A DNA stretch of 64,000 nt, from contig NZ_JAUFPN010000182.1 in the NCBI RefSeq assembly GCF_030409335.1, forward strand, positions 1 through 64,000, given 5' to 3'. Of the stretch, positions 34,504 to 45,253 are shown in pieces. A model generated the notes under the pieces. It saw only the letters and a list, made by a program, of their open reading frames with translations. It did not search any database and had not been told where the DNA came from. Within the stretch, counting starts at the first letter, position 1, and the number at the start of each line of letters is the position of its first letter. The position numbers and the translations under genes were made by a program. Source of the DNA: Paeniroseomonas aquatica (GTDB lineage Bacteria; Pseudomonadota; Alphaproteobacteria; Acetobacterales; Acetobacteraceae).

Positions 34504-35982
34504 CTACAGGTAGCGGTGGCGCAGGTGGTCCATGAAATCGGCGGGGTCGAGCGGCTTGCCGGTCGCCTGCCGCAGCAGGTCCTGGAAGCCGAGGCGGGAG
34601 CCCTGGGCATGGACATGCCGCGCCAGCCAGCCGGTCAGCGGCGCCATGTCGCCCTGGCCCATGGCCGCCTCCAGCCCCGGCACCGCCGCCCTGGCCGCCT
34701 TCATCAGCTGCGCCGCCGCCATGGCGCCGAGGGTGTAGCTGGGGAAGTAGCCGAAGGCGCCGTCGTGCCAGTGGATGTCCTGTAGGCAGCCCTCCGCGTC
34801 ATTCGGCGGGGCGATGCCGAGCAGCCGGCGGAAGCCCTCGGCCCAGGCGCCCGGCAGGTCGGCGACGGACAGCTCGCCGCCGATCAGCGCCCGTTCCAGC
34901 CGGAAGCGCAGGATGACATGCGCGGGATAGGTCAGCTCGTCCGCATCCACCCGGATGAAGCTGCGGCCGACCCGCCGCCACAGCCGGGCGAGGTTGGCCG
35001 TCTCATACGGTGCCGGATCGCCGCCGAAGGCGCGGTGCAGCTCGCCGCCGAGGAAGCCGAGGAAGGCATCGGACCGGCAGGCCTGCATCTCGACGATCAG
35101 GCTCTGGGATTCATGCGCCGCCATGCCGGCGGCCTCGCCCACCGGCTGGCGCGCCCAGGCCCCGGGCAGGCCGCGCTCGTACAACGCGTGGCCGGTTTCG
35201 TGCAGCACGCCGAGCAGCGCCTTGCCGACATCGGCCTCGGCATAGAAGGTGGTGATCCGCACGTCGGTCGGGGTGCCGCCGCAGAAGGGGTGCAGGCTCT
35301 CGTCCAGCCGGGCATGGCCGTAGTCGAGGCCGACACGCTCGGACAGCGACCGGCAGAGCGCCTGCTGCACCGCGACCGGGAAGGGCCCGGGCAGCGGGAG
35401 CGGCGCGCCGCGCGCGGCCTGGATCGCCTCGGCCCGTGGCAGCGCCTCGGCGAGGAAGGCCTCATAGGCAGCAAACACTGGCTCCACGTCGGCGGCGCCG
35501 ATGCCGGGCTGGTAGCCATCCATCAACGAGTCATAGGGCGCGAGGCCGAGCACGCCGGAGAGCGCCTGCGCCGCCTCCCGCTGCAGCGCCACCACTTCCT
35601 CCAGCGCCGGCCGGACCATGGCGAAATCCGCCGCGGCCTTGGCCTGGCGCCAGACCTTCTCGCAGGCGGCATTGGCCCGCGCCGTCGCCTCGACCAGCGA
35701 GGTCGGCAGCGCGGTCGCCCGCAGGTGGGCGCGGCGCATCAGCCTGAGGTTGGCCTGGTCCCAGTCGCCTGTCGCGGCCGCCGCGGCGAGATCCTCGGCG
35801 ACGGCCGGCGCGGTCAGCAGCTCATGCCCCAGCCCCGCCAGCACCGCGAGCTGCTCGCCGCGGGCCGCGCCGCCCCCCGGCGGCATCATCGCGCTGGCAT
35901 CCCAGTGCAGCATGGCGCCGGCTTCGCCGAGGGTGGCGATGCGGGCGAAGCGCGTTTTCAGGCGGGCATAGGCGTCGCTCAT
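34504..35982 (-). CDS. M32 family metallocarboxypeptidase
   Basis: Encodes 492 residues. The zinc site HETGH (His261, Glu262, His265) and the DVRITTFY and DELTYPAH blocks mark the M32 carboxypeptidase family (Taq/Pfu type), which removes C-terminal residues in the cytoplasm. Length is typical. Its ATG overlaps the surf1 stop by 4 bases, which places it in the cytochrome oxidase assembly transcript. Confidence 0.95.
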   Translation of the reverse strand: MSDAYARLKTRFARIATLGEAGAMLHWDASAMMPPGGGAARGEQLAVLAGLGHELLTAPAVAEDLAAAAATGDWDQANLRLMRRAHLRATALPTSLVEATARANAACEKVWRQAKAAADFAMVRPALEEVVALQREAAQALSGVLGLAPYDSLMDGYQPGIGAADVEPVFAAYEAFLAEALPRAEAIQAARGAPLPLPGPFPVAVQQALCRSLSERVGLDYGHARLDESLHPFCGGTPTDVRITTFYAEADVGKALLGVLHETGHALYERGLPGAWARQPVGEAAGMAAHESQSLIVEMQACRSDAFLGFLGGELHRAFGGDPAPYETANLARLWRRVGRSFIRVDADELTYPAHVILRFRLERALIGGELSVADLPGAWAEGFRRLLGIAPPNDAEGCLQDIHWHDGAFGYFPSYTLGAMAAAQLMKAARAAVPGLEAAMGQGDMAPLTGWLARHVHAQGSRLGFQDLLRQATGKPLDPADFMDHLRHRYL

Positions 35983-36665
35983 GCGGCAGGCTCCCGGTCG
36001 CGGCGGAGGAGGAAGGCGATCAGCACCCCGACCAGCGCCGCCGCCAGCCCGTACCAGGTGATGGCATAGCCGAGGTGCGGGTTGTCCGGCCGCGGCAGGC
36101 TCGCCGCCGCCGCCGGCAGCAGCCCGGCCGGCGCCCCGGGCGGCGCCAGCGCCACCAGCCCGAAGGGGGCCGGCGGCGGCAGGCCGAGCGCGGCGCCGAT
36201 CGCCGCCGGGTCGAAGACGTAGAAGCGCCGCCCGGCGGTGTCGTCCTTCGGGCTGTTCCAGTCGCGGGTATCGGCGGCGCGGATGTAGCCGGTGATGGCG
36301 ACCTCGCCCTCGGGACGGTCGAGGCCGCGGTCGCGGGTGAGCGGCACCCAGCCGCGGTCGACCAGCAGCGGCGGCGCGCCGTCGCGCAGCAGCGGCGTCA
36401 CCAGATGCCCGCCGAGCGCGGTGCCGCGCACCTCCACCCCCAGCAGGGCCTCGCGCGCATGGTCGAGCCGGCCGGTCGCCACCACCTTGGTGTAGGGCGC
36501 GGCGCTGCCGGCCAGCGGCAGCGGCGGCCCGGCCTCGGCCGCGGCGATGCGGTCCAGCATGTCGGTCTTCCAGTGCAGCCGCTGCACCTGCCAGGTGCCG
36601 AGCCAGAGCAGCGCCGCCAGCACCGGCAGGCTGGCCAGCACCGGCAGCCAGATCCGCCGCCTCAT
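35979..36665 (-). CDS. SURF1 family cytochrome oxidase assembly protein
   Basis: Encodes 228 residues with a span at each end (about 5-22 and 200-220) and a periplasmic beta domain between them, the usual SURF1 topology. Conserved elements include GTWQVQRLHWK after the first span and VDRGWVP in the middle. SURF1 helps insert heme a into subunit I of aa3 oxidase. Its start overlaps the stop of the DUF983 gene by 4 bases and its stop overlaps the M32 carboxypeptidase start. Confidence 0.93.
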   Translation of the reverse strand: MRRRIWLPVLASLPVLAALLWLGTWQVQRLHWKTDMLDRIAAAEAGPPLPLAGSAAPYTKVVATGRLDHAREALLGVEVRGTALGGHLVTPLLRDGAPPLLVDRGWVPLTRDRGLDRPEGEVAITGYIRAADTRDWNSPKDDTAGRRFYVFDPAAIGAALGLPPPAPFGLVALAPPGAPAGLLPAAAASLPRPDNPHLGYAITWYGLAAALVGVLIAFLLRRDREPAA

Positions 36666-37018
36666 GCGCCGCCCCGCTGGCGGTACTGCAGCCCGGCCAG
36701 CGCCGCCTTGGCGCCCCGCATGACCAGGATGGCCAGGACGAGGATCACCCCCGGCCAGACCAGCGCATGGACCCAGAGCGGCGGGGCGTATCTGACGTCG
36801 ACGATGAGCGCGGCGACGACGGTGACGGCCCCCACCAGGAAGATGCCGGCCACCGCCGGCCCGTCCCCGGCCTCGAAGGGGCGGAGGTCGAGGCCGCAGC
36901 CCGGGCAGCTTTCCCGCATCGCCAGCAGCCCGGAAAACAATGGGCCGCTGCCGCAACGCGGACAGCGGCCCAGCAGGGCGACCCGCCAGAAGGGGGCCAG
37001 GTCAGGCCCCGGGGCCAT
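36662..37018 (-). CDS. DUF983 family membrane protein
   Basis: Encodes 118 residues. Two CxxC pairs (GRCPRCGSG and ESCPGCGLD) in the N-terminal cytoplasmic part precede two hydrophobic spans (about 55-75 and 80-100). DUF983 genes sit in cytochrome oxidase operons of many alphaproteobacteria but the role is unknown; the cysteines suggest metal binding. It overlaps surf1 by 4 bases and follows ctaE by 38 bases. Confidence 0.92.
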   Translation of the reverse strand: MAPGPDLAPFWRVALLGRCPRCGSGPLFSGLLAMRESCPGCGLDLRPFEAGDGPAVAGIFLVGAVTVVAALIVDVRYAPPLWVHALVWPGVILVLAILVMRGAKAALAGLQYRQRGGA

Positions 37019-37056
37019 GCGGCCCCCTGGTCGTCGGACCCTGGGAGATCAAGGGA

Positions 37057-37914
37057 TCAGTGCTCCGCGATGTCGCCGGCGCCGAGGAAGTAGATGCAGA
37101 TGAAGAGGAACAGCCACACCACGTCGACGAAGTGCCAGTACCAGGCCGCCGCCTCGAAGCCGAAGTGGCGCTGCGGGGTGAAGTGCCCCTTGATGGCCCG
37201 CACCAGGCAGACCGCCAGGAAGATGGTGCCGATGATGACGTGGAAGCCGTGGAAGCCGGTCGCCAGGAAGAAGACCGAGGGATAGACGCCGCCGGTGAAG
37301 GCGAAGGGCGCCTCGGCGTATTCCACCGCCTGCAGGGTGGTGAAGAACATGCCGAGCGCGACGGTCAGGGCAAGGCCGCCGATCATCGCCTTGCGGTCGC
37401 CGTGCAGCAGCCCGTGATGCGCCCAGGTCACCGTGCAGCCCGAGAGCAGCAGGATCATGGTGTTCAGGAAGGGCAGGCCGAAGGGGTCGAAGGTCAGCAC
37501 GCCCTTGGGCGGCCAGACCGCGGTGGCGGCGACCGAGCCGGAGACATGCTCGGGGTAGAGCGCGAAGTGGAAGTAGGCCCAGAAGAAGGCCACGAAGAAC
37601 ATCACCTCGGAGGCGATGAACAGCATCATCCCGTACCGCAGGCCGATCCGCACCACCGGGGTGTGCATGCCCGGGGTCCGCGACTCGCGGACGATGTCGC
37701 GCCACCACATGAAGGCGGTCGCCAGCACGCCGACGATGCCGGCATAGAGCATCCAGTGGATGTTGTAGTGCGCCAGCAGGATGATGCCGAGCACCAGGGC
37801 GCCCGCCGAGAAGCTGGCGACGATCGGCCAGGGGGACGGATCCACCAGGTGGTAGGGGTGCTTGTGGAGCGGTGCGGCTTCCGCAGTCGCCGTCATATCG
37901 GAAGAGCTGGCCAT
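37057..37914 (-). CDS. ctaE: Cytochrome c oxidase subunit III
   Basis: Encodes 285 residues with seven spans. The N-terminus [12 protein letters not shown] and the motif FWAYFHFAL mark subunit III, and the conserved glutamate lies in IASEVMFF. Subunit III stabilises the aa3 core and its proton uptake. It is in the ctaB-coxF-ctaG-ctaE-DUF983-surf1 series. Confidence 0.97.
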   Translation of the reverse strand: MASSSDMTATAEAAPLHKHPYHLVDPSPWPIVASFSAGALVLGIILLAHYNIHWMLYAGIVGVLATAFMWWRDIVRESRTPGMHTPVVRIGLRYGMMLFIASEVMFFVAFFWAYFHFALYPEHVSGSVAATAVWPPKGVLTFDPFGLPFLNTMILLLSGCTVTWAHHGLLHGDRKAMIGGLALTVALGMFFTTLQAVEYAEAPFAFTGGVYPSVFFLATGFHGFHVIIGTIFLAVCLVRAIKGHFTPQRHFGFEAAAWYWHFVDVVWLFLFICIYFLGAGDIAEH

Positions 37915-38012
37915 TGCGCGTCCTGGTGTCGTGCCGCCGAGGCCGGGGTCCGGGACGGGCCCCGCCGGTTGGGCCGCATCAATCCCCAAAACCCCACCTT
38001 TATCAAGCCCGC

Positions 38013-38639
38013 TTACGGCGTCGCGGTCGGCGGCGTGGCGGCGCCGCGGCCGACATGCTCGCCGGCATTGGCCAGGGCGCCCGAACGGGCCGCGTCGTCG
38101 AGGCTGCGGAAGAAGGTGTAGCTGATGGTGATGGTGCGGATGCCCCGGGTATTGGGGTCCTCGCCGATCTTCGGGTCGACCCAGAAGCTCAGCGGCATGT
38201 CGGCCTTCTGGCCGGCCGCCAGGGTCTGCTCGTCGAAGCAGAAGCAGGCGGTCTTGTGGAAATACTTGCCCACCACCTCGGGCGTCACGTTGTAGGTGGC
38301 GATGCCGGTGACCGGCGTGCCGGAGAGGTTCTCGGCGCTGTAGAAGCCCATGCCCTCCTCGCCGACCCGGAGCGACAGGGACGGCGCCTCCGGCCGGAAG
38401 CGCCAGGGCAGGTTGGGCTGGGTATTGGCGTTGAAGCGGATGGTCAGCACCTGCTGCCCGGCGCCCGGCGCCGCCGGCCCGCCGGTCTGCACCGTGCCAT
38501 TGTAGCCGGTCGCCCGGCAGAACATGTCGTAGAGCGGCACCGAGGCGAAGGCGAGGCCGACCATGCCGGCGACGAAGCCGCCGACCATGAGGCCCAGGCG
38601 GCGGTTGCGGCGGCGGAGCGCGGGAGGGTGCTGCTGCAT
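38013..38639 (-). CDS. ctaG: Cytochrome c oxidase assembly protein CtaG (Cox11)
   Basis: Encodes 208 residues with one N-terminal span (about 15-36) and a periplasmic immunoglobulin-like domain. The copper-binding motif CFCF (about 103-106) is conserved. CtaG/Cox11 delivers copper to the CuB site of subunit I. The micro-gene coxF lies 40 bases upstream and ctaE follows, typical of the alphaproteobacterial order. Confidence 0.96.
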   Translation of the reverse strand: MQQHPPALRRRNRRLGLMVGGFVAGMVGLAFASVPLYDMFCRATGYNGTVQTGGPAAPGAGQQVLTIRFNANTQPNLPWRFRPEAPSLSLRVGEEGMGFYSAENLSGTPVTGIATYNVTPEVVGKYFHKTACFCFDEQTLAAGQKADMPLSFWVDPKIGEDPNTRGIRTITISYTFFRSLDDAARSGALANAGEHVGRGAATPPTATP

Positions 38640-38679
38640 GATCGACCTCAGATGGCGCCCGGCGGCGCCGCCGCAAGCA

Positions 38680-38823
38680 TCAGCCGCGCAGGACGCGGGC
38701 GGTGCTGATGAAGAAGAACAGCACGACCAGCGCGATCAGCACCCCGAGCACCGCCCAGTTCTTCTGCCGCCGCCGCCGGTCGAGGTCAGCCCGCTGCTCC
38801 GGCGTCATCGCCACCGGGATCAT
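38680..38823 (-). CDS. coxF: CoxF-like small membrane protein
   Basis: Encodes only 47 residues. The N-terminal part has MTPEQRADLDRRRRQKNWAV and the rest is one span (about 22-41, LGVLIALVVLFFFI) with a short STARVLRG tail. The TPEQ opening, the Arg-rich stretch and the single span match the CoxF type of small protein found between ctaB and ctaG in alphaproteobacteria. Its ATG overlaps the ctaB stop by four bases (ATGA). Its role in oxidase assembly is not known. Confidence 0.82.
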   Translation of the reverse strand: MIPVAMTPEQRADLDRRRRQKNWAVLGVLIALVVLFFFISTARVLRG

Positions 38824-39746
38824 CCGAGCACCGCCTTGTCGGCGGCCAGCGCAATGAACAGCAGCGCCAGGTAGAGCAGCGAGTAGCGGAAGGCCTTCTT
38901 GGCCGGGACGTCGTTACTCAGGCTGCGGCCGGCGGCGTCCTGGAGGTCGCGGTAGACCGCGACCGACTGGCGCAGGAACTCGGCCCCCAGCAGCAGCGCC
39001 GCGGCGGCGTAGACCCAGCCGGCGAAGCCGAAGACCCAGGGCAGCAGGGTCAGCGGCACCAGGGCGATGGTATAGACCAGCACCTGCTTCCGCGTTTCCC
39101 TGGCGCCGTGGGTGACCGGCAGCATCGGCACCCCGACCTTCTCGTAGTCGGCATGGGCCCAGAGGCTGAGCGCCCAGAAATGCGGCGGGGTCCAGAAGAA
39201 GATGATGGCGAACATCAGCACCGGCATCAGCGTCACGTCGCCGGTCACGGCGGCCCAGCCGATCACCGGCGGGAAGGCCCCGGCGGCGCCGCCGATGACG
39301 ATGTTCTGCGAGGTCCGCCGCTTCAGCCACATGGTGTAGACGAAGACGTAGAAGCCGATCGACAGCGCCAGCACCCCGGCCGCGACCCAGTTGGTGGCAA
39401 GCCCCATGATGGCGACCGAGGCCAGCGCCAGGCCGACGCCATAGGCCAGCGCCGCGCCCGGTTCGATCCGCCCGGCCGGGATCGGCCGCCGCTCGGTCCG
39501 CCGCATCACCGCGTCGATGTCGCGGTCGTACCACATGTTGATGGCCCCCGCGGCGCCGGCGCCGAGCGCGATGCAAAGCACCGCGGCGATGGCCAGGGTC
39601 GGGTGCAGGTGCCCCGGGGCCACCAGCAGCCCCACCACCCCGGTGAGGACCACCAGCGAGATCACCCGCGGCTTGAGGAGGGTGACCCAGTCGGAGACCT
39701 CGGAGAGATCCTGTCGCAGGGGGGCAGCAGCGGTGACGTCGCTCAT
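38820..39746 (-). CDS. ctaB: Protoheme IX farnesyltransferase (heme O synthase)
   Basis: Encodes 308 residues of the UbiA superfamily with about nine spans. The first Asp-rich motif NMWYDRDIDAVMRRT (about 95-109) and the later WAHADYEKVGVPMLP are diagnostic. It adds a farnesyl group to protoheme, giving heme O, the precursor of heme A used by the oxidase. It is separated from ctaD by a strong terminator, so it heads its own operon. Confidence 0.96.
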   Translation of the reverse strand: MSDVTAAAPLRQDLSEVSDWVTLLKPRVISLVVLTGVVGLLVAPGHLHPTLAIAAVLCIALGAGAAGAINMWYDRDIDAVMRRTERRPIPAGRIEPGAALAYGVGLALASVAIMGLATNWVAAGVLALSIGFYVFVYTMWLKRRTSQNIVIGGAAGAFPPVIGWAAVTGDVTLMPVLMFAIIFFWTPPHFWALSLWAHADYEKVGVPMLPVTHGARETRKQVLVYTIALVPLTLLPWVFGFAGWVYAAAALLLGAEFLRQSVAVYRDLQDAAGRSLSNDVPAKKAFRYSLLYLALLFIALAADKAVLG

Positions 39747-39771
39747 GCCCGCGATGTAGGCCCTGGCAACG

Positions 39772-39800
39772 CAAAACGCCACACCCTCCCGGGTGTGGCG
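39772..39800 (-). terminator. Rho-independent terminator after ctaD
   Basis: CGCCACACCC (39777-39786) and GGGTGTGGCG (39791-39800) form a perfect 10-bp stem with a 4-base loop. Read on the minus strand it is followed at once by TTTTGCGTT. It lies about 30 bases past the ctaD stop and before the ctaB start, so it splits the oxidase genes into two transcripts. Confidence 0.88.
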
Positions 39801-39828
39801 CTGCGGATATTCCTCGAGAAGGCCGGGA

Positions 39829-41484
<1,656 letters not shown>

Positions 41485-42399
41485 TTACCGGCCGGCCTCG
41501 GCAAGCTGCGTGGTGGCCACGGCCGCCGGCTGGGCGGCGATCGCCGCCGGAGGGGCGGTCTCGTTCGTGGCGTATTTCTTCTTGGCCTCGTCCAACCAGG
41601 CCTGGAACTGGGCCTGCGGGATGGCCTTCACCACGATCGGCATGAACCAATGGTTGGTCCCGCAGATCTGGTTGCACTGGCCGTAGAAGGTGCCCTCGTG
41701 GTCGGCGCGGAACCAGGTCTCCAGCGTCCGGCCGGGGATGGTGTACTTCTGCACGCCGAGCGAGGGGACGAAGAAGCTGTGGATCACGTCCTGGCCGGTG
41801 GTCAGCACACGGACATTGGCGCCCACCGGAATGACCAGAGGCTCGTCCACGGTCAGGTTCCGCAGGTCGCCCGGCTTGAGGTCCTCGGTCGGGATCGGCC
41901 GGCTGTCGAAGGCCAGCTCGCCGCTGTCGGGATAGGCATAGTGCCAGTACCACTGCCGGCCCTGGACGTTGATGGTGATGTCCGCGTCCCGGGCCCGGTC
42001 CTCATAGTAGATGAGGCGGAAGGAGGGGATGGCGATGATCAGCAGGATCAGCACCGGCAGCACCGTCCAGGCCACTTCCAGCATGGTGTGGTGGCTGGTG
42101 CGCGACGGCGTCGGATTGGCCGATTCGCGGTAGCGCCAGACGCAATAGGCCAGCAGCGCCGTCACGAAGACGGAGATGATGATGATGATCCACAACACCA
42201 GGTTGTTGAAGTCGTGGATCGCCTCCTTCACCGGCCCGAAGGCCTCCTGCAGGCCCATGCCCCAGGCATGCGGCGCGCCGACCACGTCTTCCGCCGCCGC
42301 CGGCCCGGCCCAGAAGGCCAGGCACAGCGCCGCCATGCCGAGCAGCCCGGTCAGCACCGGAGCTGAAATCTTGAGTGAACGCCCGATCAAACGCCGCAT
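41485..42399 (-). CDS. ctaC: Cytochrome c oxidase subunit II
   Basis: Encodes 304 residues. A signal sequence (about 8-35) is followed by two spans and a periplasmic cupredoxin domain. The CuA ligands appear as CNQICGTNH with a later Met (FMPIV), and the aromatic electron-entry patch is WYWHYAYP. It receives electrons from cytochrome c. A Pro/Ala-rich C-terminal tail is present. It starts the ctaC-ctaD transcript. Confidence 0.97.
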   Translation of the reverse strand: MRRLIGRSLKISAPVLTGLLGMAALCLAFWAGPAAAEDVVGAPHAWGMGLQEAFGPVKEAIHDFNNLVLWIIIIISVFVTALLAYCVWRYRESANPTPSRTSHHTMLEVAWTVLPVLILLIIAIPSFRLIYYEDRARDADITINVQGRQWYWHYAYPDSGELAFDSRPIPTEDLKPGDLRNLTVDEPLVIPVGANVRVLTTGQDVIHSFFVPSLGVQKYTIPGRTLETWFRADHEGTFYGQCNQICGTNHWFMPIVVKAIPQAQFQAWLDEAKKKYATNETAPPAAIAAQPAAVATTQLAEAGR

Positions 42400-42616
42400 C
42401 CCGTGCCCCGTCCGCGCGCCATGCGCGCGCCGCCTGATGCCTGTCCCGCCGGCCCGTATGGCCGCCCCGACTGGCCGAATGACGCGCCCCCTCCCCGGAT
42501 GCCGGGGGTCCGGAGGCGCGGCCGGACCATAGTCGCGCTGCACCACACCGCACAAGTGAGCCCAACCCCGGGATACGCAAGTCCGGGTCTGAAAATCCGC
42601 CCGGCGGTGGTCGGGC

Positions 42617-42943
42617 TCAGCCGGCGGCCTCGGCCTCGGCATCCACCTCGGCCACGTGGTCGACCATGTCGGACAGCATGGACCGGACGTGCTCGTCCTG
42701 CACCGCGTAGAAGACCTGTCGGCCGCGGCGGTCGGCCTGGAGCAGCCGGGCCGCCCGCAGCAGCCGCAGGTGGTGCGAGACCAGGGAGGCCGAGATCCCC
42801 AGCCGTTCCGCCATTTCCCCGACCGCCGCGGCGGCATCGAGGCAGGCCAGGATGATCTTCAGCCGCGTCGGGTCGCTCATCAGGCGGAACATTTCCGCCA
42901 ATTCAACCACCTGGTCGTCGCCGATCCGGATCCGTCCGCGCAT
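42617..42943 (-). CDS. ArsR/SmtB family metal-responsive repressor
   Basis: Encodes 108 residues. A winged helix is present (about 15-80; helix-turn-helix around VGEMAERLGISASLVSHHLRLL). The last helix has Asp83-x-His85, then His96 and Glu99, exactly the spacing D-x-H-x10-H-x2-E of the alpha5 zinc-binding site of SmtB. It is divergent from an Nramp transporter and an inverted repeat TGAACAG-N8-CTGTTCA lies between them. It probably releases DNA on binding a metal such as zinc, manganese or cobalt; which one is not clear. Confidence 0.88.
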   Translation of the reverse strand: MRGRIRIGDDQVVELAEMFRLMSDPTRLKIILACLDAAAAVGEMAERLGISASLVSHHLRLLRAARLLQADRRGRQVFYAVQDEHVRSMLSDMVDHVAEVDAEAEAAG

Positions 42944-43034
42944 GCACCCTCGCCTTCAGCCCGATGCCCTTGACAGGAAAGCCTCCCGGGCGCAACTCGA
43001 TACCAGTATAACCCACTGAAAAACAAGGAACCTC

Positions 43035-43056
43035 TGAACAGTTGAAGACCTGTTCA
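43035..43056. promoter_or_regulatory. Candidate ArsR/SmtB operator between arsR and the Nramp gene
   Basis: TGAACAG (43035-43041) and CTGTTCA (43050-43056) are perfect inverted repeats with an 8-base spacer. The core TGAACA...TGTTCA resembles operators of SmtB-type repressors. It lies 24 bases before the Nramp start, downstream of a -10-like TATAAC (43007-43012), so binding would block that promoter. On the minus strand TATACT (43010-43005) could serve arsR. Confidence 0.65.
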
Positions 43057-43079
43057 CCCGTCCCTTCCCGGACGCCCCG

Positions 43080-44417
43080 ATGCTGAGCCGCCGGGATCCG
43101 GCGCCGGCATCCGCCCCCAACCCCAGCGATCTCAGCCTGGCCGAGATGCACGGCAGCGTCCGGATCCCGAATGCCGGCGGCTGGCTGCGCCGGCTCTCGG
43201 CCTTCATCGGCCCGGGCTACCTCATCGCGGTCGGCTACATGGACCCCGGCAACTGGGCGACCGCCCTCGCGGGCGGATCGGCCTTCGGCTACACGCTGCT
43301 CAGCGTCGCCCTGGTCTCCTCGCTTATGGCCATGCTGCTGCAGGCGCTCTGCACCCGGATCGGCATCGCCTCGGGCCGCGACCTGGCCCAGCTCTGCCGC
43401 GACCGCTTCCCCCGCCCGGTCAACCTCGTGCTCTGGGCCCTGGCCGAGGTGGCGATCTGCGCCACCGACCTGGCCGAGCTGATCGGCACCGCCATCGCCC
43501 TGCAATTGCTCTTCGGCATCCCGCTCATCATCGGGGTGCTGCTGACCGCGGCCGATGCGCTGCTGATCCTCTGGCTGCAGCACCGCGGGGTGCGCTGGCT
43601 CGAGGCCCTGGTCGCCGGGCTGATCTTCCTGGTCTTCGGCTGCTTCGCGGTGCAGCTCGCCTGGGCCCAGCCGGACTGGGCGGCGGTGCTGAACGGCTAC
43701 ATCCCGAACCCCTCCATCCTGACCGACGAGACCCAGCTCTACATCGCCATCGGCATCCTCGGCGCCACGGTCATGCCGCATAACCTCTACCTGCACACCG
43801 CCGTGGTGCAGTCCCGCGCCTATGGCCCCGGCGCCCCGGCCAAGCGGGAGGCGATCCGCTTCGCCACCATCGACAGCAGCCTGGCGCTGACCCTGGCGCT
43901 GTTCATCAACTCCGCCATCCTCATCACCGCCGCCGCCGTCTTCCATGCCGGCGGCCGCACCGAGGTGGCGGAGATCCAGGAGGCCTACGAGCTCCTCACC
44001 CCCATGGTCGGCACCGCCGCCGCCGCCACCCTCTTCGCCGTGGCGCTGCTGGCCTGCGGCCTGAACGCGACGGTGACGGCGACGCTCGCCGGGCAGGTGG
44101 TGATGGAGGGCTTCCTCGGCCTCCGGCTGCCGCCGGTGCTGCGCCGGCTGGTCACCCGGCTGGTCGCCATCGTCCCGGCGGTGATCGTCACCTGGTACTA
44201 CGGCACCAGCGGCACCGCCCAGCTGCTGATCCTGTCGCAGGTGGTGCTCTGCCTGCAGCTGCCCTTCGCCGTGGTGCCGCTGATGCTCTTTGCCTCCGAC
44301 CGCGGGCGGCTGGGCGAGCATACCGCCCCGGGCTGGCAGCTGGTGCTGGGCTGGGCCAGCACGGTGCTGATCGTGGTGCTGAACCTGAAGCTGTTCTGGG
44401 GGCTGCTGACGGGCTAG
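43080..44417 (+). CDS. mntH: Nramp family divalent metal transporter
   Basis: Encodes 445 residues with about eleven spans. Both Nramp metal-binding motifs are present: DPGNWATAL in span 1 (about 59-67) and MPHNLYLHT in span 6 (about 232-240). It imports Mn2+ or Fe2+ with protons. No Shine-Dalgarno sequence is obvious before the ATG. It is divergent from the SmtB-like regulator. The 40 residues before the first motif form a hydrophilic N-terminal tail. Confidence 0.94.
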   Translation: MLSRRDPAPASAPNPSDLSLAEMHGSVRIPNAGGWLRRLSAFIGPGYLIAVGYMDPGNWATALAGGSAFGYTLLSVALVSSLMAMLLQALCTRIGIASGRDLAQLCRDRFPRPVNLVLWALAEVAICATDLAELIGTAIALQLLFGIPLIIGVLLTAADALLILWLQHRGVRWLEALVAGLIFLVFGCFAVQLAWAQPDWAAVLNGYIPNPSILTDETQLYIAIGILGATVMPHNLYLHTAVVQSRAYGPGAPAKREAIRFATIDSSLALTLALFINSAILITAAAVFHAGGRTEVAEIQEAYELLTPMVGTAAAATLFAVALLACGLNATVTATLAGQVVMEGFLGLRLPPVLRRLVTRLVAIVPAVIVTWYYGTSGTAQLLILSQVVLCLQLPFAVVPLMLFASDRGRLGEHTAPGWQLVLGWASTVLIVVLNLKLFWGLLTG

Positions 44418-44469
44418 GCGGCGGAGACGTGATGCAGCCCCGCCGCGGCCGGGCCGCTACACCCCTGGC

Positions 44470-45252
44470 ATGGCGGAACCCGGCTTGATCCCGCGCCAGG
44501 GGGCGGCGACGTCCCGGGCGGCCCTCCCCTGGCGGGCCATCGGCGCCCTGGCGGCGCTGCTGCTGGCCGCCCCCGCGGCGGCGCAGCCGGCCGCAGACCC
44601 GGCCCGGGATGCCGCCTGGGGCGCCTGCCGCCGCGCCATCGCGGCGGCGGAGCCCGCCTCCGGCCTGCCACCCGGCCTGCTGCTGGCCATCGCCCTGGTC
44701 GAGACCGGCCGGGCCGAGGGCCGCAGCGGCCGGATCGAGCCCTGGCCCTGGAGCTGGAACGCCGGGGGCGAAGGCCAGGCCGAGCCCAGCCGGGAGGCCG
44801 CCATCGCCCGGGTGGAGGGCTTCCTCGCCAGCGGCCGCCGCTCGGTCGACGTCGGCTGCATGCAGGTGAACCTGCTGCACCACCCGGATGCCTTCGCCAG
44901 CCCGGCCGAGGGCTTCAACCCGGCCGCCAACATCCGCTACGCCATCCGCTTCCTGAAGGAATTGCGCGCCCGCACGGGCAATTGGGCCGAGGCCATCGCG
45001 CAGTACCACTCGGCGGAGGCGGAGCGTGGCGGCGCCTATCACCGGCGGGTGGTGCTGGCGCGGCTGGGAACGGCCTGGGCGGCGGGCGGGCCCGGGCCGG
45101 TCGCCCTGACGCTGCCGGCCGGTGCCGGTTCGGGCGGGGCGCTCGCCGGGCTCTGCGCGGCGGGGCTGCGGCCGGTGCTGCTCATCCGCCGCGGCGGCGG
45201 CGGGGCCCAGCCGCGGCTCGGCTGCCGCCGGCCCGGCCGGGCTTCGCCCTAG
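44470..45252 (+). CDS. Lytic transglycosylase-like exported protein
   Basis: Encodes 260 residues. A signal peptide (hydrophobic segment about 22-40, ending AAAQP) precedes a lysozyme-like SLT domain (about 50-190), with VETGRAEG carrying the catalytic glutamate region and VDVGCMQVN the second conserved block, followed by NPAANIRYAIRFL. It should cleave peptidoglycan. The C-terminus is Gly/Arg-rich. Its stop is separated by one base from the stop of the convergent methyltransferase gene. Confidence 0.85.
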   Translation: MAEPGLIPRQGAATSRAALPWRAIGALAALLLAAPAAAQPAADPARDAAWGACRRAIAAAEPASGLPPGLLLAIALVETGRAEGRSGRIEPWPWSWNAGGEGQAEPSREAAIARVEGFLASGRRSVDVGCMQVNLLHHPDAFASPAEGFNPAANIRYAIRFLKELRARTGNWAEAIAQYHSAEAERGGAYHRRVVLARLGTAWAAGGPGPVALTLPAGAGSGGALAGLCAAGLRPVLLIRRGGGGAQPRLGCRRPGRASP

Positions 45253-45253
45253 C

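Noticed and set aside
42413-42429. CG-rich palindrome (GCGCGC-CAT-GCGCGC) before ctaC
   Set aside because: Simple alternating GC repeats like this arise easily in such GC-rich DNA, and it has no further regulatory context.
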